This document shows positions 45,180-56,673 of a stretch of DNA of 64,000 nt, piece by piece (the stretch's first letter is position 1; each line of letters starts with the position of its first letter). Below the pieces are notes generated by a model. It made no database searches, was not told the DNA's origin, and saw only the letters and a list, made by a program, of their open reading frames with translations. The stretch comes from Aquilaria yunnanensis (taxonomy: Eukaryota > Streptophyta > Magnoliopsida > Malvales > Thymelaeaceae): NCBI GenBank assembly GCA_039654915.1, contig CM077593.1, forward strand, positions 33,326,501 to 33,390,500, written 5' to 3'. A program made the translations under genes and the position numbers.

Positions 45180-46440
45180 CTAATATACACATCTTTGCAT
45201 AAAGACCAAGAGGGCCACTTGGATAAATATAGTGTACATGTTCTGATGGCCTACAGAACATGTATTGCCTTGGGACATGGATACACTAAATATGATCACT
45301 GTATTTAAGCACTCAGGGTGGTAACAACAACTGCTCAAGGTCCTTGCAGAACTATATGTACCACTAAAGGTAGGATGCACCGAATAAGAACCCAAACTTC
45401 TAGGACAACCTCGACTACTCATTGTTGTGGTCACTTGTTCCACCGAGCTATGATGAACACCTATGGCACTAGGTTGTGCCACCAATGATGTAAAAAAATA
45501 TGGCAGATGTGGTCAGTGGTTGGCTCGCAGGTCAAGCATGTGGTGGATGAGTCGAGGACTATCTCGAAGCACATGATGGGCTCTATTCCAAGAGATATGC
45601 ACTAGATCAGATGGTAACAACCTTTCCCTTCCATTAACTTACATATAAATTTGAAGATAATTTTATAATTAATCACACTCATATTAACCGCACTTCAATT
45701 GTAGTAAAAGAATGAATGGGATAGGGCTGAGCCCACATTTGAATAGTGGTGGACTTATACTCACACACAAAGGAAGTCTGATGAGCTCGTCGATTCCATC
45801 ACTTAGCAGCTGAAGGTAATGAATTTTCATCTATCACTAAATACAACATTTAAATATGACTTTATATAAAACTGTTTGAGTAAGTATAATTTGTTTATAT
45901 ATCACAAAAGGGATATGTCCAACAGGTCCATCAAAAGTACCCCAGTCCAGATAACCACCCGTAGTTCAATGATGATGCATGAACCAAGATCTGAAGGCAT
46001 CCAAAAAAGAGTCAATTACTAGGCATTCCACGTCACCTTCCTGATCTGCACATGTTTTGACCCCACTGGGTATTTTCTATTTCAAATACCTTTGTTTGTT
46101 AATTAAATCACTTTTATTTTATTAACACCAAAGTTACTTGCAAACTTCATTAGGCACCACGTGTTGATCCAACCCTGATTACTCATCAAAAAGCAAAGAA
46201 TGACAAACTTTTAGGCCAACTATCCTGATTCCAATCCTAGGTTCGTGAGCAAATCCGGTCAAAGGTTAGTGATTAGGTCCAGCGGGTCACCAATGCTGCA
46301 GTGGGTGCCATGATTCAATAGTTGATCTGCGTGCCGAATTCTCTTCATAGCATGATGATAATGGGAGTACTCAATGAGATGGCGATGTTAGGCCCAACTC
46401 ATATCTCGCTAACTACTATTAGTGGATTTTGTGCTTTAAA
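45180..46440 (+). other. Fragmented coding-like region, possibly CACTA-related
   Basis: Exon-like blocks at 45,300-45,480, 45,490-45,610, 45,700-45,820, 45,905-46,070 and 46,150-46,430 are richer in GC than their surroundings and separated by AT-rich stretches with GTAA or GTAT at their starts. Translations are short and broken (for example RKGYVQQVHQKYPSPDNHP-like near 45,910). Their position 200-1,700 bases before a CACTA 3' end suggests a remnant of a CACTA accessory gene. I do not recognise the family with certainty. Confidence 0.35.
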
Positions 46441-46639
46441 ATAGGAATGTTTTAGTTTATCAATTAATTTTAATTAAGACCTTTTTGTGGTATATGATAA
46501 TTTTAATATATAATAATTCATTAATTCTGCATTTCGTTGTATACAGACACACATGTTATATAATATATTAATAACTAATAGTGTATTAATATATCAAATA
46601 TATATTACATACCTAATATATACATATTTGTCATTTTTT

Positions 46640-47046
46640 TAAAAGAAAGGATCATCAAAAGATGGTAGCCCCTTTTGTGCCACAAAAATGGTTCTTTTTG
46701 AAAGTCAAAAACTCATCACAAGGGTGGGGTTCACAAAATCGTTGCAAGAATGGGGGCTCACAAAATCGTTGCAACTTTAGCGGCTCACATGCACGTTTAT
46801 AGGAGCATTAGAAAATCATCGCGGCCCTTGATGATCAGAAAATCACCGCAAGGACACTATCAGAGATTCATCGCACGTATTCGATGATCTAGATAATTAC
46901 ACCGCTCGTCCATTGTGCCTCAAATCTTATTTCTGACACTAGTATTTCCAACCATTTTATGTGGTGATTTTAATGTCAGCAAATAAATTTTTCCTACCAT
47001 TCTCCTACAATTTTGGCCATTTGAAAAGGCCTGATCTTTTGTAGTG
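46640..47046 (+). mobile_element. 3' end of a CACTA (En/Spm-like) transposon
   Basis: The stretch ends GGCCTGATCTTTTGTAGTG at 47,046, the inverse of the CACTACAAAA terminus that names the superfamily. The preceding 400 bases hold subterminal repeats: AAAATCGTTGCAA twice (near 46,735 and 46,762) and variants AAAATCATCGC, AAAATCACCGC and GATTCATCGCA. Subterminal repeats of this kind are typical. I did not find the matching 5' CACTA end in the window. Confidence 0.75.
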
Positions 47047-47284
47047 ATAGTAATGTGTTTTAAGTACTATAGAGATATGTCCAAAGGATTATTTAAATTA
47101 TTGTACATAAGTGTTAATGAATTATCATTTGTAAATAATTTTTTAATTAATTATATAATTAGCTATTTAGTAAAGTTGATCAACCTATGAGTTTGGTGTG
47201 AATGAACATTCCTAAATATCAAAGAGTCATTTTGTTGAAAGATTGAAAGCTAAAACCTTGTAGTTTACCTTCGCAGCCAAGGGA

Positions 47285-47600
47285 ATAACTCACACCATTA
47301 TGGTAAATGCCAAGAACATTGGTGTGATACTTGGCGACAATATTGGTTTCTTTGAAGACTCCATAGCCATAGGCCTGCATTCATGTCGGCGTTCATTCTT
47401 GCCGGCCTCCATCTTCTTCATCTGGACGTTTGAGTGTGGACCTTTAGTAACATAGTGTATGAATGATATACAAACAGCTAGGGATTTGTGCTTGCCAAAG
47501 GCTGAAAAGGAGTCTGTTATTCAAGATGGTAGTTTAGTAGTAACAAGAAAAATATTAACCAATAGATTAATTCAACTTAAATGCTAAAATTAGTTATTTA
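47285..47600. repeat. Dispersed repeat, copy 2 (first copy at 20-300)
   Basis: This copy is longer and less decayed than the one at the window start. A plus-strand frame reads AKNIGVILGDNIGFFEDSI and RRSFLPASIFFIWTFECGPL before a stop, then continues with ARDLCLPKAEKESVIQDGSL. The protein is unknown to me. It begins 240 bases after the CACTA end. Confidence 0.7.
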
Positions 47601-47604
47601 TGAG

Positions 47605-48390
47605 GTATGTTGACCCGTATGATGTAGCAGGTATTTTTTACAATAAATTTAGTACAAAAAATTTAAACAATAAATAATTAAAAATATGAAAAAAATTTGA
47701 CTAAAGCTGAACTAACTTGAACAACAACTAAAATTAGGTAAATAAAAACATAATGTCATATGTATTTTGAAATAATCTACAATTTTTTCATTAAAAATAG
47801 TTCACTAAAAATTTTCCTCTTTTATTAACTTAAATTCTAATTTTTAATATCAATGAAAATTTTATTTAGGAAAATTTACTTTCAATTTTAGCCATTATGG
47901 AGCAAATTATTTTATTAAACCATAGAGAACAATTCATATTGCAAAATGCAATCATGAATAAAAAAAAATAATATGGTTGAAACAAAAAATTGTGCTTAAT
48001 TTATGTTAATAAATTTACAATTTAACCATTAACTTAATAAAGATAAAAAAGAAAAAAATTTAATTAAAGCCGAATCAATTAGAACCATAGCCAGAATAAA
48101 ATAAAGGACATGCTTTTATTAACCATATTAAATACTAAAAGCTGGCAATAGAAAGCGAAAGTGGGGGAGCATTATGACAAAAGTGAGACATTTAGGGACC
48201 AAAAGATAGGTTTAACCATAAGTTGGAAGATGTCAAAACAAAAAAAAAAAAGTTAGCAGCCCATGGAAAGACACAAGGGCAAAACCGGAAGCACACTGTT
48301 CTATCTTGTAGTTCGAACATGAGCACTTAACGGCTTTTAGAAGTTAGTTTAATTTGCTATTTTGCCTAAATTTTTTAACAAAATTGGGTG
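47605..48390. other. AT-rich intergenic stretch
   Basis: I see only A/T runs (AAAAATATGAAAAAAATTTG and similar) and no open frame of note, repeat pair or motif. Confidence 0.6.
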
Positions 48391-48396
48391 ATTTTG

Positions 48397-48962
48397 TTGG
48401 CCTAAAGATTCTTTCATCTCCTGAACTTTGCTAACTTAGGCATTTTACCTCCTAAACTTTGACCTAGGTTCACTCGCCCATCAAACTTTGAAAATTGATA
48501 CCTTTCACCCTCTCAGCTTACTTAAATAACTGTATGAATTATATGGAGACAAAAACAAAAATAAAATGGAAAATAAAGAGCTACCTAACTATTTGACTTG
48601 AACTTTTACATTATTTCAATTACCTATTTCAATATTTTTATTCAAGTAATTAAGGGAATAGCCAACTCTGTATAATTTACATAGTCCAACCAGCATTCTA
48701 TATTGAAATTTTATTTATTTAATTCTAGTACCCAACTCATTCACAGAATTAGAGGCTTATGTCTAAAAAATTGCTAGTTCATTTCATCTTCCGTTTTATC
48801 TTCATTTCAGTCCTCTTATAATCTAAATACTCATTTAAGTGGATTGAAGGAGTAAAAGGTACCAATTTTCAAAATTTGAGGGTAAATGAACCCAAGTCAA
48901 AATTCTAAGGGTAAAAGGATTGATTTGGTATTGTTTAAGGGGTAAAAAGGGCTTTAGGCCAA
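48397..48962. mobile_element. MITE-like element with about 135-bp inverted repeats (1)
   Basis: The ends TTGGCCTAAAG...CTTTAGGCCAA are inverted copies, and the similarity continues through CTAAACTTTGAC-type, TTTGAAAATTGATACCTTT and CTTACTTAAATA-type segments for about 135 bases on each side. The centre is AT-rich and non-coding. TTTTG, or a near 9-bp ATTTTGTTG/ATTTTGTTT, borders both ends, as in Mutator-like non-autonomous elements. Confidence 0.8.
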
Positions 48963-49511
48963 TTTTGTTTGTATGCAGGTGCCTCTTCTTGTCATGGTAA
49001 GGTAAGATGCGTGTGCTTTGACGTGATATCTTTTGTTTGGATCTTATTTAATTTTAATAATAAATTTTTCTTGCTACTAAAATAAAAAAATTTAACAAAA
49101 ATGGTTAGGGCGAGTTCATTATGCATTAATTTCAATATTATCTCCATCTCAAGTTCTCTATTTTATTTTAGTTTTTTTATTTAAGTTTGAACTGCTATCC
49201 AAATACATGATAAAGGATCATTTAGATAATTATTACAATTATTTACATATCAGATTAGTTTAAATTGCTTTAAAGCTTTTAACAGGAAATGTTGTTTTGT
49301 GGTAATTATCTTAAAAGACTGCGGACAATAATTAATTATATGAATCTTTGTTAGGTACTATAGAATTTGGTGTATGTAATTGTCTAATTTATTTTAATTA
49401 CCATCCAAATTTCATTGTTTCTTTAAAAGAAGCTCATATCATGAATGTTTTAGTTGTTATACCGTGACATATAATTTTGATAGCTCCAAGAATCCTAGAA
49501 CTTACATCTTG

Positions 49512-50100
49512 GAGTAAATTATGTGAATAGTCCACAACCTTTAATTATTGTTTCATTTTAGTCATTAACCTATTGAATATTCTTGTTTTATCATAAACCT
49601 ATTAAAAATATTTTTTTTAGCCCTAAATAGATTAAAAAAATTTCATTGTGGTCTCTATTTGATGAAATTTGTTAAACTCAAATTATTTATCTGATAAAAA
49701 TTTTTTAGATCATAATTTAAATTATTCGATAACTGTCTTATAATAAATTTAATCTATATAATAATTTTTTTATAGTTAATAAAAAATTCAAATCACCTTT
49801 TTTGTCTCTCTGTAAATTGAAATTATTGAATTTAGGAAGAAAAAGCTACTATTTTAAACTTTCTATTTACTGTAAAAAAATATTAAATTGTTTAAATTTA
49901 GTAGAAGACAGTTACCAAATATCTAAAATAAAATTTGAAAGTTTGTATTAAACAATTATTCAGAGTTAATGAATTTGATCTAACAAGAGACCAAAACGAA
50001 AAAACTTTATTACGTTTAGGGCCAAAATAGAACATTCAATAGGTTAGGGACTAAAATAAAATAATAATTAAAGGTTAGGTACTATTTACATAATTTACTC
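49512..50100. mobile_element. MITE-like element with long inverted repeats (2)
   Basis: GAGTAAATTATG(T)(G/A)AATAGT at the left is inverted at the right end (TTTACATAATTTACTC). The pairing continues through CCTTTAATTATT, TTTTAGTC, TAACCTATTGAAT and a GGTCTC segment for about 170 bases, with a central AT-rich loop. No coding. I could not settle the target duplication. Confidence 0.8.
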
Positions 50101-50109
50101 TTAGCATTT

Positions 50110-50642
50110 GTTTATAGAATTTACTCTAAAGTGATGATAACACAAACTGAACCTAAAGCTATGGAATTTGACATAAGAAGAGAAACTATCTTGCTACAAG
50201 CAAACATTGAGAAAAGTCAAGAAGTAATCTCAAACTAATTAAATGAAGTGACATTAAACTCCCATAAAATTGAGTTTTTAAAAATGGGAAACTTTTTGAG
50301 TTTCTAAAACTTCAAGAATAAGAAAGAATTGTTGAATATGACAATAAAAATGTCGAGATAAGTTTCAAGAAGGACAAACTTACAAAGATAGTTTTCTCTG
50401 AATTAAAACCATGAAAATCATCTTCAAGAATATCTTATAAAACTCCCAAAGCTTCTTGCTCCTTTATCCTGGAATCCTAACATGAGAAAATAATAGGAGT
50501 TCGAGAGCCATTTTATCTACTTTTGATTTGATATTGTTGAAATAAAATCTCTGCCTAATTTGTTGACTAGAAATTTTTATAGGGGAGAGAAGATGACAAA
50601 CAACAATAACCAAAAGAACAAAAATATTCTCCACCACGAAAT
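50110..50642 (+). pseudogene. Unrecognised decayed coding sequence, left of the solo LTR
   Basis: Plus-strand readings switch frame but are coherent: TQTEPKAMEFDIRRETILLQ, SFKKDKLTKIVFSEL and KSLPNLLTRNFYRGEK, ending NILHHEIY at the LTR. It continues after the LTR (53,967) with EEKNYGNGMAPYDIVLGEQ, so the LTR inserted into this frame. I do not recognise the protein. An element or viral polyprotein is possible, but no diagnostic motif is present. Confidence 0.4.
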
Positions 50643-50647
50643 CTATG

Positions 50648-53600
50648 TGTAATAACCCTAGAAATTAAGAAAAATAAAATCACCAAATTATCCTAATTAA
50701 TTAAATAAATAAAATAATAATAATAATAAAATATAAAATTAAGAATCTTGATTCTTAGATGATTCCTTTAGTGATTATTTTCCAAACCGGAAGCTCAAAG
50801 TCATTTTCTTTAGGCTAGGGGCATTTTTGTCATTTACAACCAAGCATCGGATGAAAAATCTGGGAGCACCATTGGATTCTTTTCGAAAAAATGAGTGAAG
50901 AGAAATTTACCTCACTCAATTCTGAATTCGTTTGCTTAGGTTTCCCAAAATTTAGCCAACACACGTGTGGGGTTTAAACTGGGTTCGTGCTACTATTACG
51001 TAGAATTATTTTTTTTTTCTTTTCTCCCTAACCCTAATTTCTTTCTTCTAAAACGTTCCAGCCGCAAAAGCATCTACAGGTTTTTTTGAAACTTTAGATT
51101 AAAAAAATAAAAAAAAATGAAATCACCAATATTAATCACGCGGCCATCATTACCTTTTATTATATTATTATTTACTTTACCCTACGTTTGGCGTGGAACA
51201 GAAACTCGCCTCACAGAAACTTGCCTACCTTTTCAACATTCGACTCTTCTCCCCTTTCACGGTTACGACTGGCCATGGCGAAAATTTCACAGATTAAATC
51301 ACAATAAAGCCACTGCCAACCATTCGAGTATCTCTCCATATGTTCTTGTCTTCGATTATTCCTTCCTTAAATCTATGTAAGTTATCCCTTAATGCTTTGA
51401 TTCTTAGTTATTTTAGACTATTGGAACATTATTTTAATTTTATATTTTTCTTAGATTCATCAAATTGAAGAAAAACCCCACCGGGGACACAAAAACAATC
51501 CTACACATCCCGGTGAACCCAAATTCATTTGTGTAAGTCTAAATTATTCTATATCCCTCTTTTAAATTTTTTTTCCCAACACCTAAATGTCTTATATCTT
51601 TGCTGTAAATATTTGGTAGATTATCATTAATCCAAGTTTTTGGTTTTTCCACTCGTTTCTGGTGCAACCTTGTCCATACTTGGTTCTAAGCCCGGTAAGC
51701 CATCGTAGCCTCTTTTAAAAATTATCTTGGCGGCCAATTTTGAATATTACAGCCCTAATAATTCTCTTTTCCTTGCTGTCCATGTTGTTACAAAGAGTTA
51801 GAAAATCCTTACTTGAAGGTTTGGCGCTTTGTTAGACTCCCGGAGCATCAGAGATCCCGAAAACACATCGGTAACCGAAATAAATTTTTTTTTTCCTTCC
51901 AAGATCAATTTTTACAGCCATTAAATGAGCTTATAAGTTAGTGTATGGCCGCTGTAATTTTTAGGATCAATATCAAGAAGGCTCCTGGCACAATCCCAAA
52001 TAGGCACGAGGCCACCGAAGGCACCTCGAGACCCTTTTTGCCCACTAGGTAAAATTTCGGCCTAAATGTTAAGAACATGAACCTTCCAAATACCATTTAG
52101 GAAAATTTCTAAATTTTAGCAAATTTTCTAATTTTCTACCTTACTAACATTTTGTAGGACCGTCCTAGGAAGTCGCCCCTTTCGCCGTATTATTCCGAAC
52201 TAGGTAAGGGGGAAGATCGGGTTAGTTCTCGTGGGCCCTCTTAGGCCCAAAATAAGCATCAACCCGAATAATAAATTTTAAGTAAACAATTGGGCTAAAC
52301 AAAATCTTTAAACGCATGGGCAACATGGGTAGGGTAATTAATTAGTTTTTCTAGAATTTTATTTTATTTTATTATATTTTATTTTAGTTCTCTTCCTTTG
52401 AGATGTAATTTTGGTTGGTTGGTTGTTTGGTTGTAATGATGTGATGTATGATGTATGTTTGGCGCTAGTATCATACTAGGACTGCTTATAACAAGAATTA
52501 AATTAGAAATATGTTAGGACTGCCTAAATAAACACCGCTAGTAGCATGTTTAGGGCCGGCGAGACAAACACCGCTAGTACCATGTTTAGGGCCGACAAGC
52601 TCATTAGCAACATGATGAGATTGGAAGGAACCGTTAGTGGCATGTTAAGGCCGTAATAAATTATTATAAGCCGATAGATAAAGGATTAGGATCGTAAATA
52701 CTAAATGACCAATTTAGAAAGAATTCACGAGAAATGAGATGAACATTTATCACAAATACACTTAAAAGATATCATTGATTTTCATGACATCATGTAACAC
52801 TAAACTAAGATAACATGATAAAAGAAATAGGATGCACTAGAATCATGGCATTCTACTAAAAAGAGCTAAAATAAAATGAGCTACGGTCATGCATCAATTG
52901 GTTGTTGCATATGATTGATGTTTGTCATACACAAGATTGCATTAAGTAAAAGATTTGAAGAGTAAGATAAAATACGAGGCATGCAAGGTTGGTGACGAAC
53001 CATATCTACATAACCTAACAAGCCGTAAATTTAGACGAGAGGTTCAGAACGGACGATTTGAACCCGAGAGGCATGTTAGGGTGGCGGCGGACCGTCCCTA
53101 GTCATGATCCGATATTGACACGGAGTATGGAGATATGATTTGTGCGCTGTCAGACCATAGCTGGCGAGGGACCATGCTTATGGCTGTTATCACGAAAGGC
53201 TCTACCTCGGCGTAGGTATCCTGAGAGGCTCTGGCTTGGTGGCAACCCTAGTGGTATTGCCTAAGAGTTATCCTGAGAGTGGGTGATGTACACACTCACC
53301 ACCCTAGGTTCATCCGACGGCATTTAAGTATTGGACTAAATGATCGATCAATAAGTTATTATTTAATCGGTAAAGGGAATTATGCATATACATGGTAGTT
53401 CAAGCATGCTAGTAGGACTTGGATTTTGTTGTTATGATGTTGTATGGAATGGTTCTTAATTAAATTGCTACAGCTTAAAGTTTATTATTCGTTGTTGTTT
53501 GTTACGGGAATATTAGGACCCACGTGATAGGCCTGATACTTCCCGCTTACTGAGCAAGTTGTGCTCACCCCTCCTTTTAACATGTTTTTCTTAGGTGAGT

Positions 53601-53961
53601 TCTATGAGGAGACAGAGTACACTGAACCATATAACGAGGTTCAAGATGTGGAGCAGACTGAGTGAGGGTACGTTGTAGCCCCTCGAAAGTAGAACTGGTT
53701 GGGACTGGGTTTTAACTTTGTGTTATTTGATTTCTAAAGAAACATATGGTTTGTTTAAAATTGACACATTATGCGCATATTAGTTTCCTAGGATTGTCAC
53801 TTAACTACTTTGATTTCATTTAATACTCTTATTGTTTGGAAAATAATTTAAATAAAATGTTTTACCTCATATTTCTTAAATTATTTCAATTAAATGCTTT
53901 ATAATTCTGGAAATTTAAGATATCTTTTAAAATTAAGGTTTATAAAATTGGGGGCGTTACA
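50648..53961 (+). mobile_element. Solo LTR, 3.3 kb, Ty3/gypsy type
   Basis: It starts TGTAATAACCC and ends GGGGGCGTTACA, with the perfect 5-bp target duplication CTATG at 50,643-50,647 and 53,962-53,966. It has no gag, pol, primer site or polypurine tract. The termini and the late GTGCTCACCCC and TTTCTTAGGTGAG segments resemble long gypsy LTRs. A solo LTR arises by recombination between the two LTRs of one element. An 87-codon frame at 51,117 has no domain. Confidence 0.92.
52530..52655. repeat. Short degenerate repeats inside the solo LTR
   Basis: ACCGCTAGTAGCATGTTTAG at 52,532 recurs as ACCGCTAGTACCATGTTTAG at 52,570 and ACCGTTAGTGGCATGTTAAG at 52,630, each followed by GGGCCG or GGCCG. A weaker version (CATTAGCAACATGATGAG) lies near 52,602. 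Confidence 0.8.
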
Positions 53962-53966
53962 CTATG

Positions 53967-55180
53967 AGGAAAAAAACTATGGAAATGGAATGGCCCCATA
54001 TGATATTGTTCTTGGAGAACAGTAACTAGAGTTGGAGGCTGGAATAACTTGAGCTATCTTGGCTTAACACATCATATATATGAGAATATCTAAGAACGGA
54101 GGAGAATCCTCCCCCTTCTAAAAAAAAAAAAAAAAGAATTGAAGAAGAATCTTCCAAGAAAAGAGACTTTTTGAAAGGTAATGATTCTCCACTACTTTCT
54201 AAGAAATAAGAAATTACAGGAATTACCAGATTAGTTCCTATGAAAACTATTTTAAAAAAACTTTTTCCAAGCACCAAAAGTCCAAGAAATTACTATGAAA
54301 GAAACTGGGTATTTCAATAGCATACCAAGAAATTAATAGGAAAAGTTTAGTTCCCTAGAAAACAAAAATGTCAAACATCTAACAATTTTTGAATTGAAAG
54401 GAAAATATTGGCCAAATCACCGGAATCCTTAGTGGCAATTCCAAGCAACTAGGAAATCATTGTTTTAAACTTACATTGCAGAAGACAAGCTCAAAGAAAA
54501 TTTAGTACAAGCCAAGGATGAAAAAAATCGCTCAAAATCCAAAAACTAGCTATGAGACATAAGCACCTCTAGAAAAATTGATTTCAAAAACAAAAATCTT
54601 CACATTAAAGATCTTAAAGGCTAAATTTATGAAGAACGATGAATTCCTTTAGGAAGGAAGAGAATCTTAACCAATGGAAGGCTTGAGAATTTGTTATTAT
54701 CATACTGCAATTTTACTAAGGCTTGGTATTAGGTATTCAATATTTAGAATAGAGACCACTAGTACTCTTAGATGATCCTCTTTAAAACCAATAGAGAAAG
54801 TTTCCAAATTGGTTCCATAGTACCGTGAAGGAGGTTTATCCAAAGATTCTTTCTTAGAACAAGTTCAAAAGTCTTTTGAAATATTTCTAAAATTTCAATA
54901 GCAATTTTGCTAAAAAGGTGAAATGGTGCATTTGCTAGTATTCTATTTTGTAGCCATGTACAACATCCCATGGATTGTTCAGTGGCACTATTAGAAGAAG
55001 GTGATAGACTACATTAATCCATTTACTCCATGCTTAGTAACAATTTGGAAGTTTAAGTAGTAGAAAAAATGCATCACGAACCAGTATCTGCCAGATGTCC
55101 TTAGGCTCTAGAAAATAGATATTATTGATAAAGAAGAGGATCCACATGAAGATTTTCTGGATACCATGTTAAACAAACAT
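53967..55180 (+). pseudogene. Unrecognised decayed coding sequence, right of the solo LTR
   Basis: It resumes the frame broken at 50,642 (EEKNYGNGMAPYDIVLGEQ), then becomes disordered, with an A16 run near 54,120. Weak pieces such as SLKPIEKVSKLVP and SFLEQVQKSFEIFLKFQ (54,780-54,890) are visible. The last part (55,080-55,180; KEEDPHEDFLDTMLNKHYKE) looks instead like a gypsy polyprotein tail leading to a polypurine tract. Confidence 0.4.
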
Positions 55181-55206
55181 TACAAAGAAGGGGGATTCAA
55201 GGAAGC

Positions 55207-56015
55207 TGGAGTTCTTCTTTGATTGGAATCATGAAGGCACTCATAAGGCCCTCTGACGATATCTATTGGACCTGTGATAAGAGCAAAAGCCCAAGAGCTC
55301 AAGAAGGTATTCCAAGTGTTCATTAGGGTTCTTCAAAGCGTAGGGAGCTACTGAAGGAGTTCAATTGTGGGATTACTTGCAAACTGAGCCTATTACTCAT
55401 TGGATAAACATATTAAAAGCTCAAGAACATATGGGAATATGAACACAAAGGTACAAGCCAAAACCCCAAAGACACTTTTGACACAAGAGGGTGCACTCGA
55501 GAGGTATGGTAGGGGTTTAATAGGCTTCAAGGCCTTTCCAAGGCCACTTTGTATTTTTTTATGTTAATTTAGAGTTTTTACACATTAAAATAAAAACAAT
55601 TTTAGCATGTGCGTTAGCTAGGATATATTTTAGCCCTAAAAGTGTACATTTTAGTGTGTTCTATAGTTCAACTAGGAGTTTTTGTTAGTTTTATACTTCC
55701 ATTTCATCCTTATCTAGGAATTCTAGTGTCTAAGGCATAGTAAACCTTATTAAATGCTGAAACATTTCATTGTTACACATAGATCATGCATATACACAAA
55801 TTGCTATTGAAGCATTCATCATTCAGTTCTTCTTGTACTTCATTCGGCACTTAAGGGAATTTAATCTCTTTATGGCATTGGACTCTCCGTACTTTTCATT
55901 TCTAGCCATAGGTTGGTTAGAGCTGGAAGGTTTCCTAGTCATTTGGAGCATTCTTGGATGTTTTAAAGACCCCAGGTCATGTGTTGCATAGTGATAAACC
56001 AAAGGGTTCACATCA
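55207..56015 (+). repeat. LTR of element D, with a polypurine tract before and a primer site after
   Basis: It starts TGGAGTTCTTC and ends GGGTTCACATCA. Upstream (55,184-55,195) is AAAGAAGGGGGA, a polypurine tract preceded by polyprotein-tail-like sequence. Downstream is a primer site. An open run with SIGPVIRAKAQELKKV near 55,260 parallels the GPLTRKKAK stretch in element C's LTR. Confidence 0.7.
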
Positions 56016-56017
56016 AG

Positions 56018-56031
56018 TGGTATCAAAGCCA
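56018..56031 (+). other. Primer binding site of element D
   Basis: TGGTATCAAAGCCA differs by one base from the TGGTATCAGAGCCA site of element C and lies two bases after the LTR, again pointing to initiator tRNA-Met. Confidence 0.9.
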
Positions 56032-56673
56032 CAAGACATCCAAAAGACATATCAATTTCATTTTTCTCTATCCTTTCTTGTTGACTTGCACTTTCCCATC
56101 TTCTCCCTTTTGAATTTTTTCTAAACCATCATTGTTTTGTGTTTCAGGTTTGGTTCACAAGCAATTAAGTCCACTCTTGTTTGGTTTGTGTTTATCATGT
56201 CTAAAACCTCTTCAAGACTGTATTTCTTTCATTTAATTGTTTGGTTCTTGTTATTTTCTTTTGATCAGTGTCAAGAAAAACAACATAAAGGAAAGAATTT
56301 AGGAAAATTAGTTGAAGGTAAGAACAAAAAAATTGTCGCATACACATTTCTTGTAAAACAAGCAAGTTGGAGTGTATTGTGAATGAATTCATTTCAAAGC
56401 ATGGTTTGAGTAATCTTTTATTATGAAAAGTCTTTCTCAATTAGATTATTATTAAACTCCAAAATCTTCATTTCAAATCCTTTTTCACTTCCAAAACCTT
56501 AATTTCCAAAGAAATTGGGTTTTCTTACGTGCCTTGAATCTAGTTCATCTAGCACTAAGGAATAGGTCTTTGATAATAATTCTTACTTGATTTCACTTAC
56601 AAATTGAGTCGATTGTTATTTAAAGAGTAAACACATAACTGAGTGCTTGTGAGAAATTTTGGCCATAGGAAAC

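Noticed and set aside
45180..45485. 101-codon minus-strand frame
   Set aside because: No domain. The plus strand has exon-like structure at the same place and the CACTA end suggests plus orientation.
50110..55180. Endogenous plant pararetrovirus
   Set aside because: Some phrases were reminiscent of such polyproteins, but I found no movement-protein, coat zinc-finger or RT motif, so I leave it unnamed.
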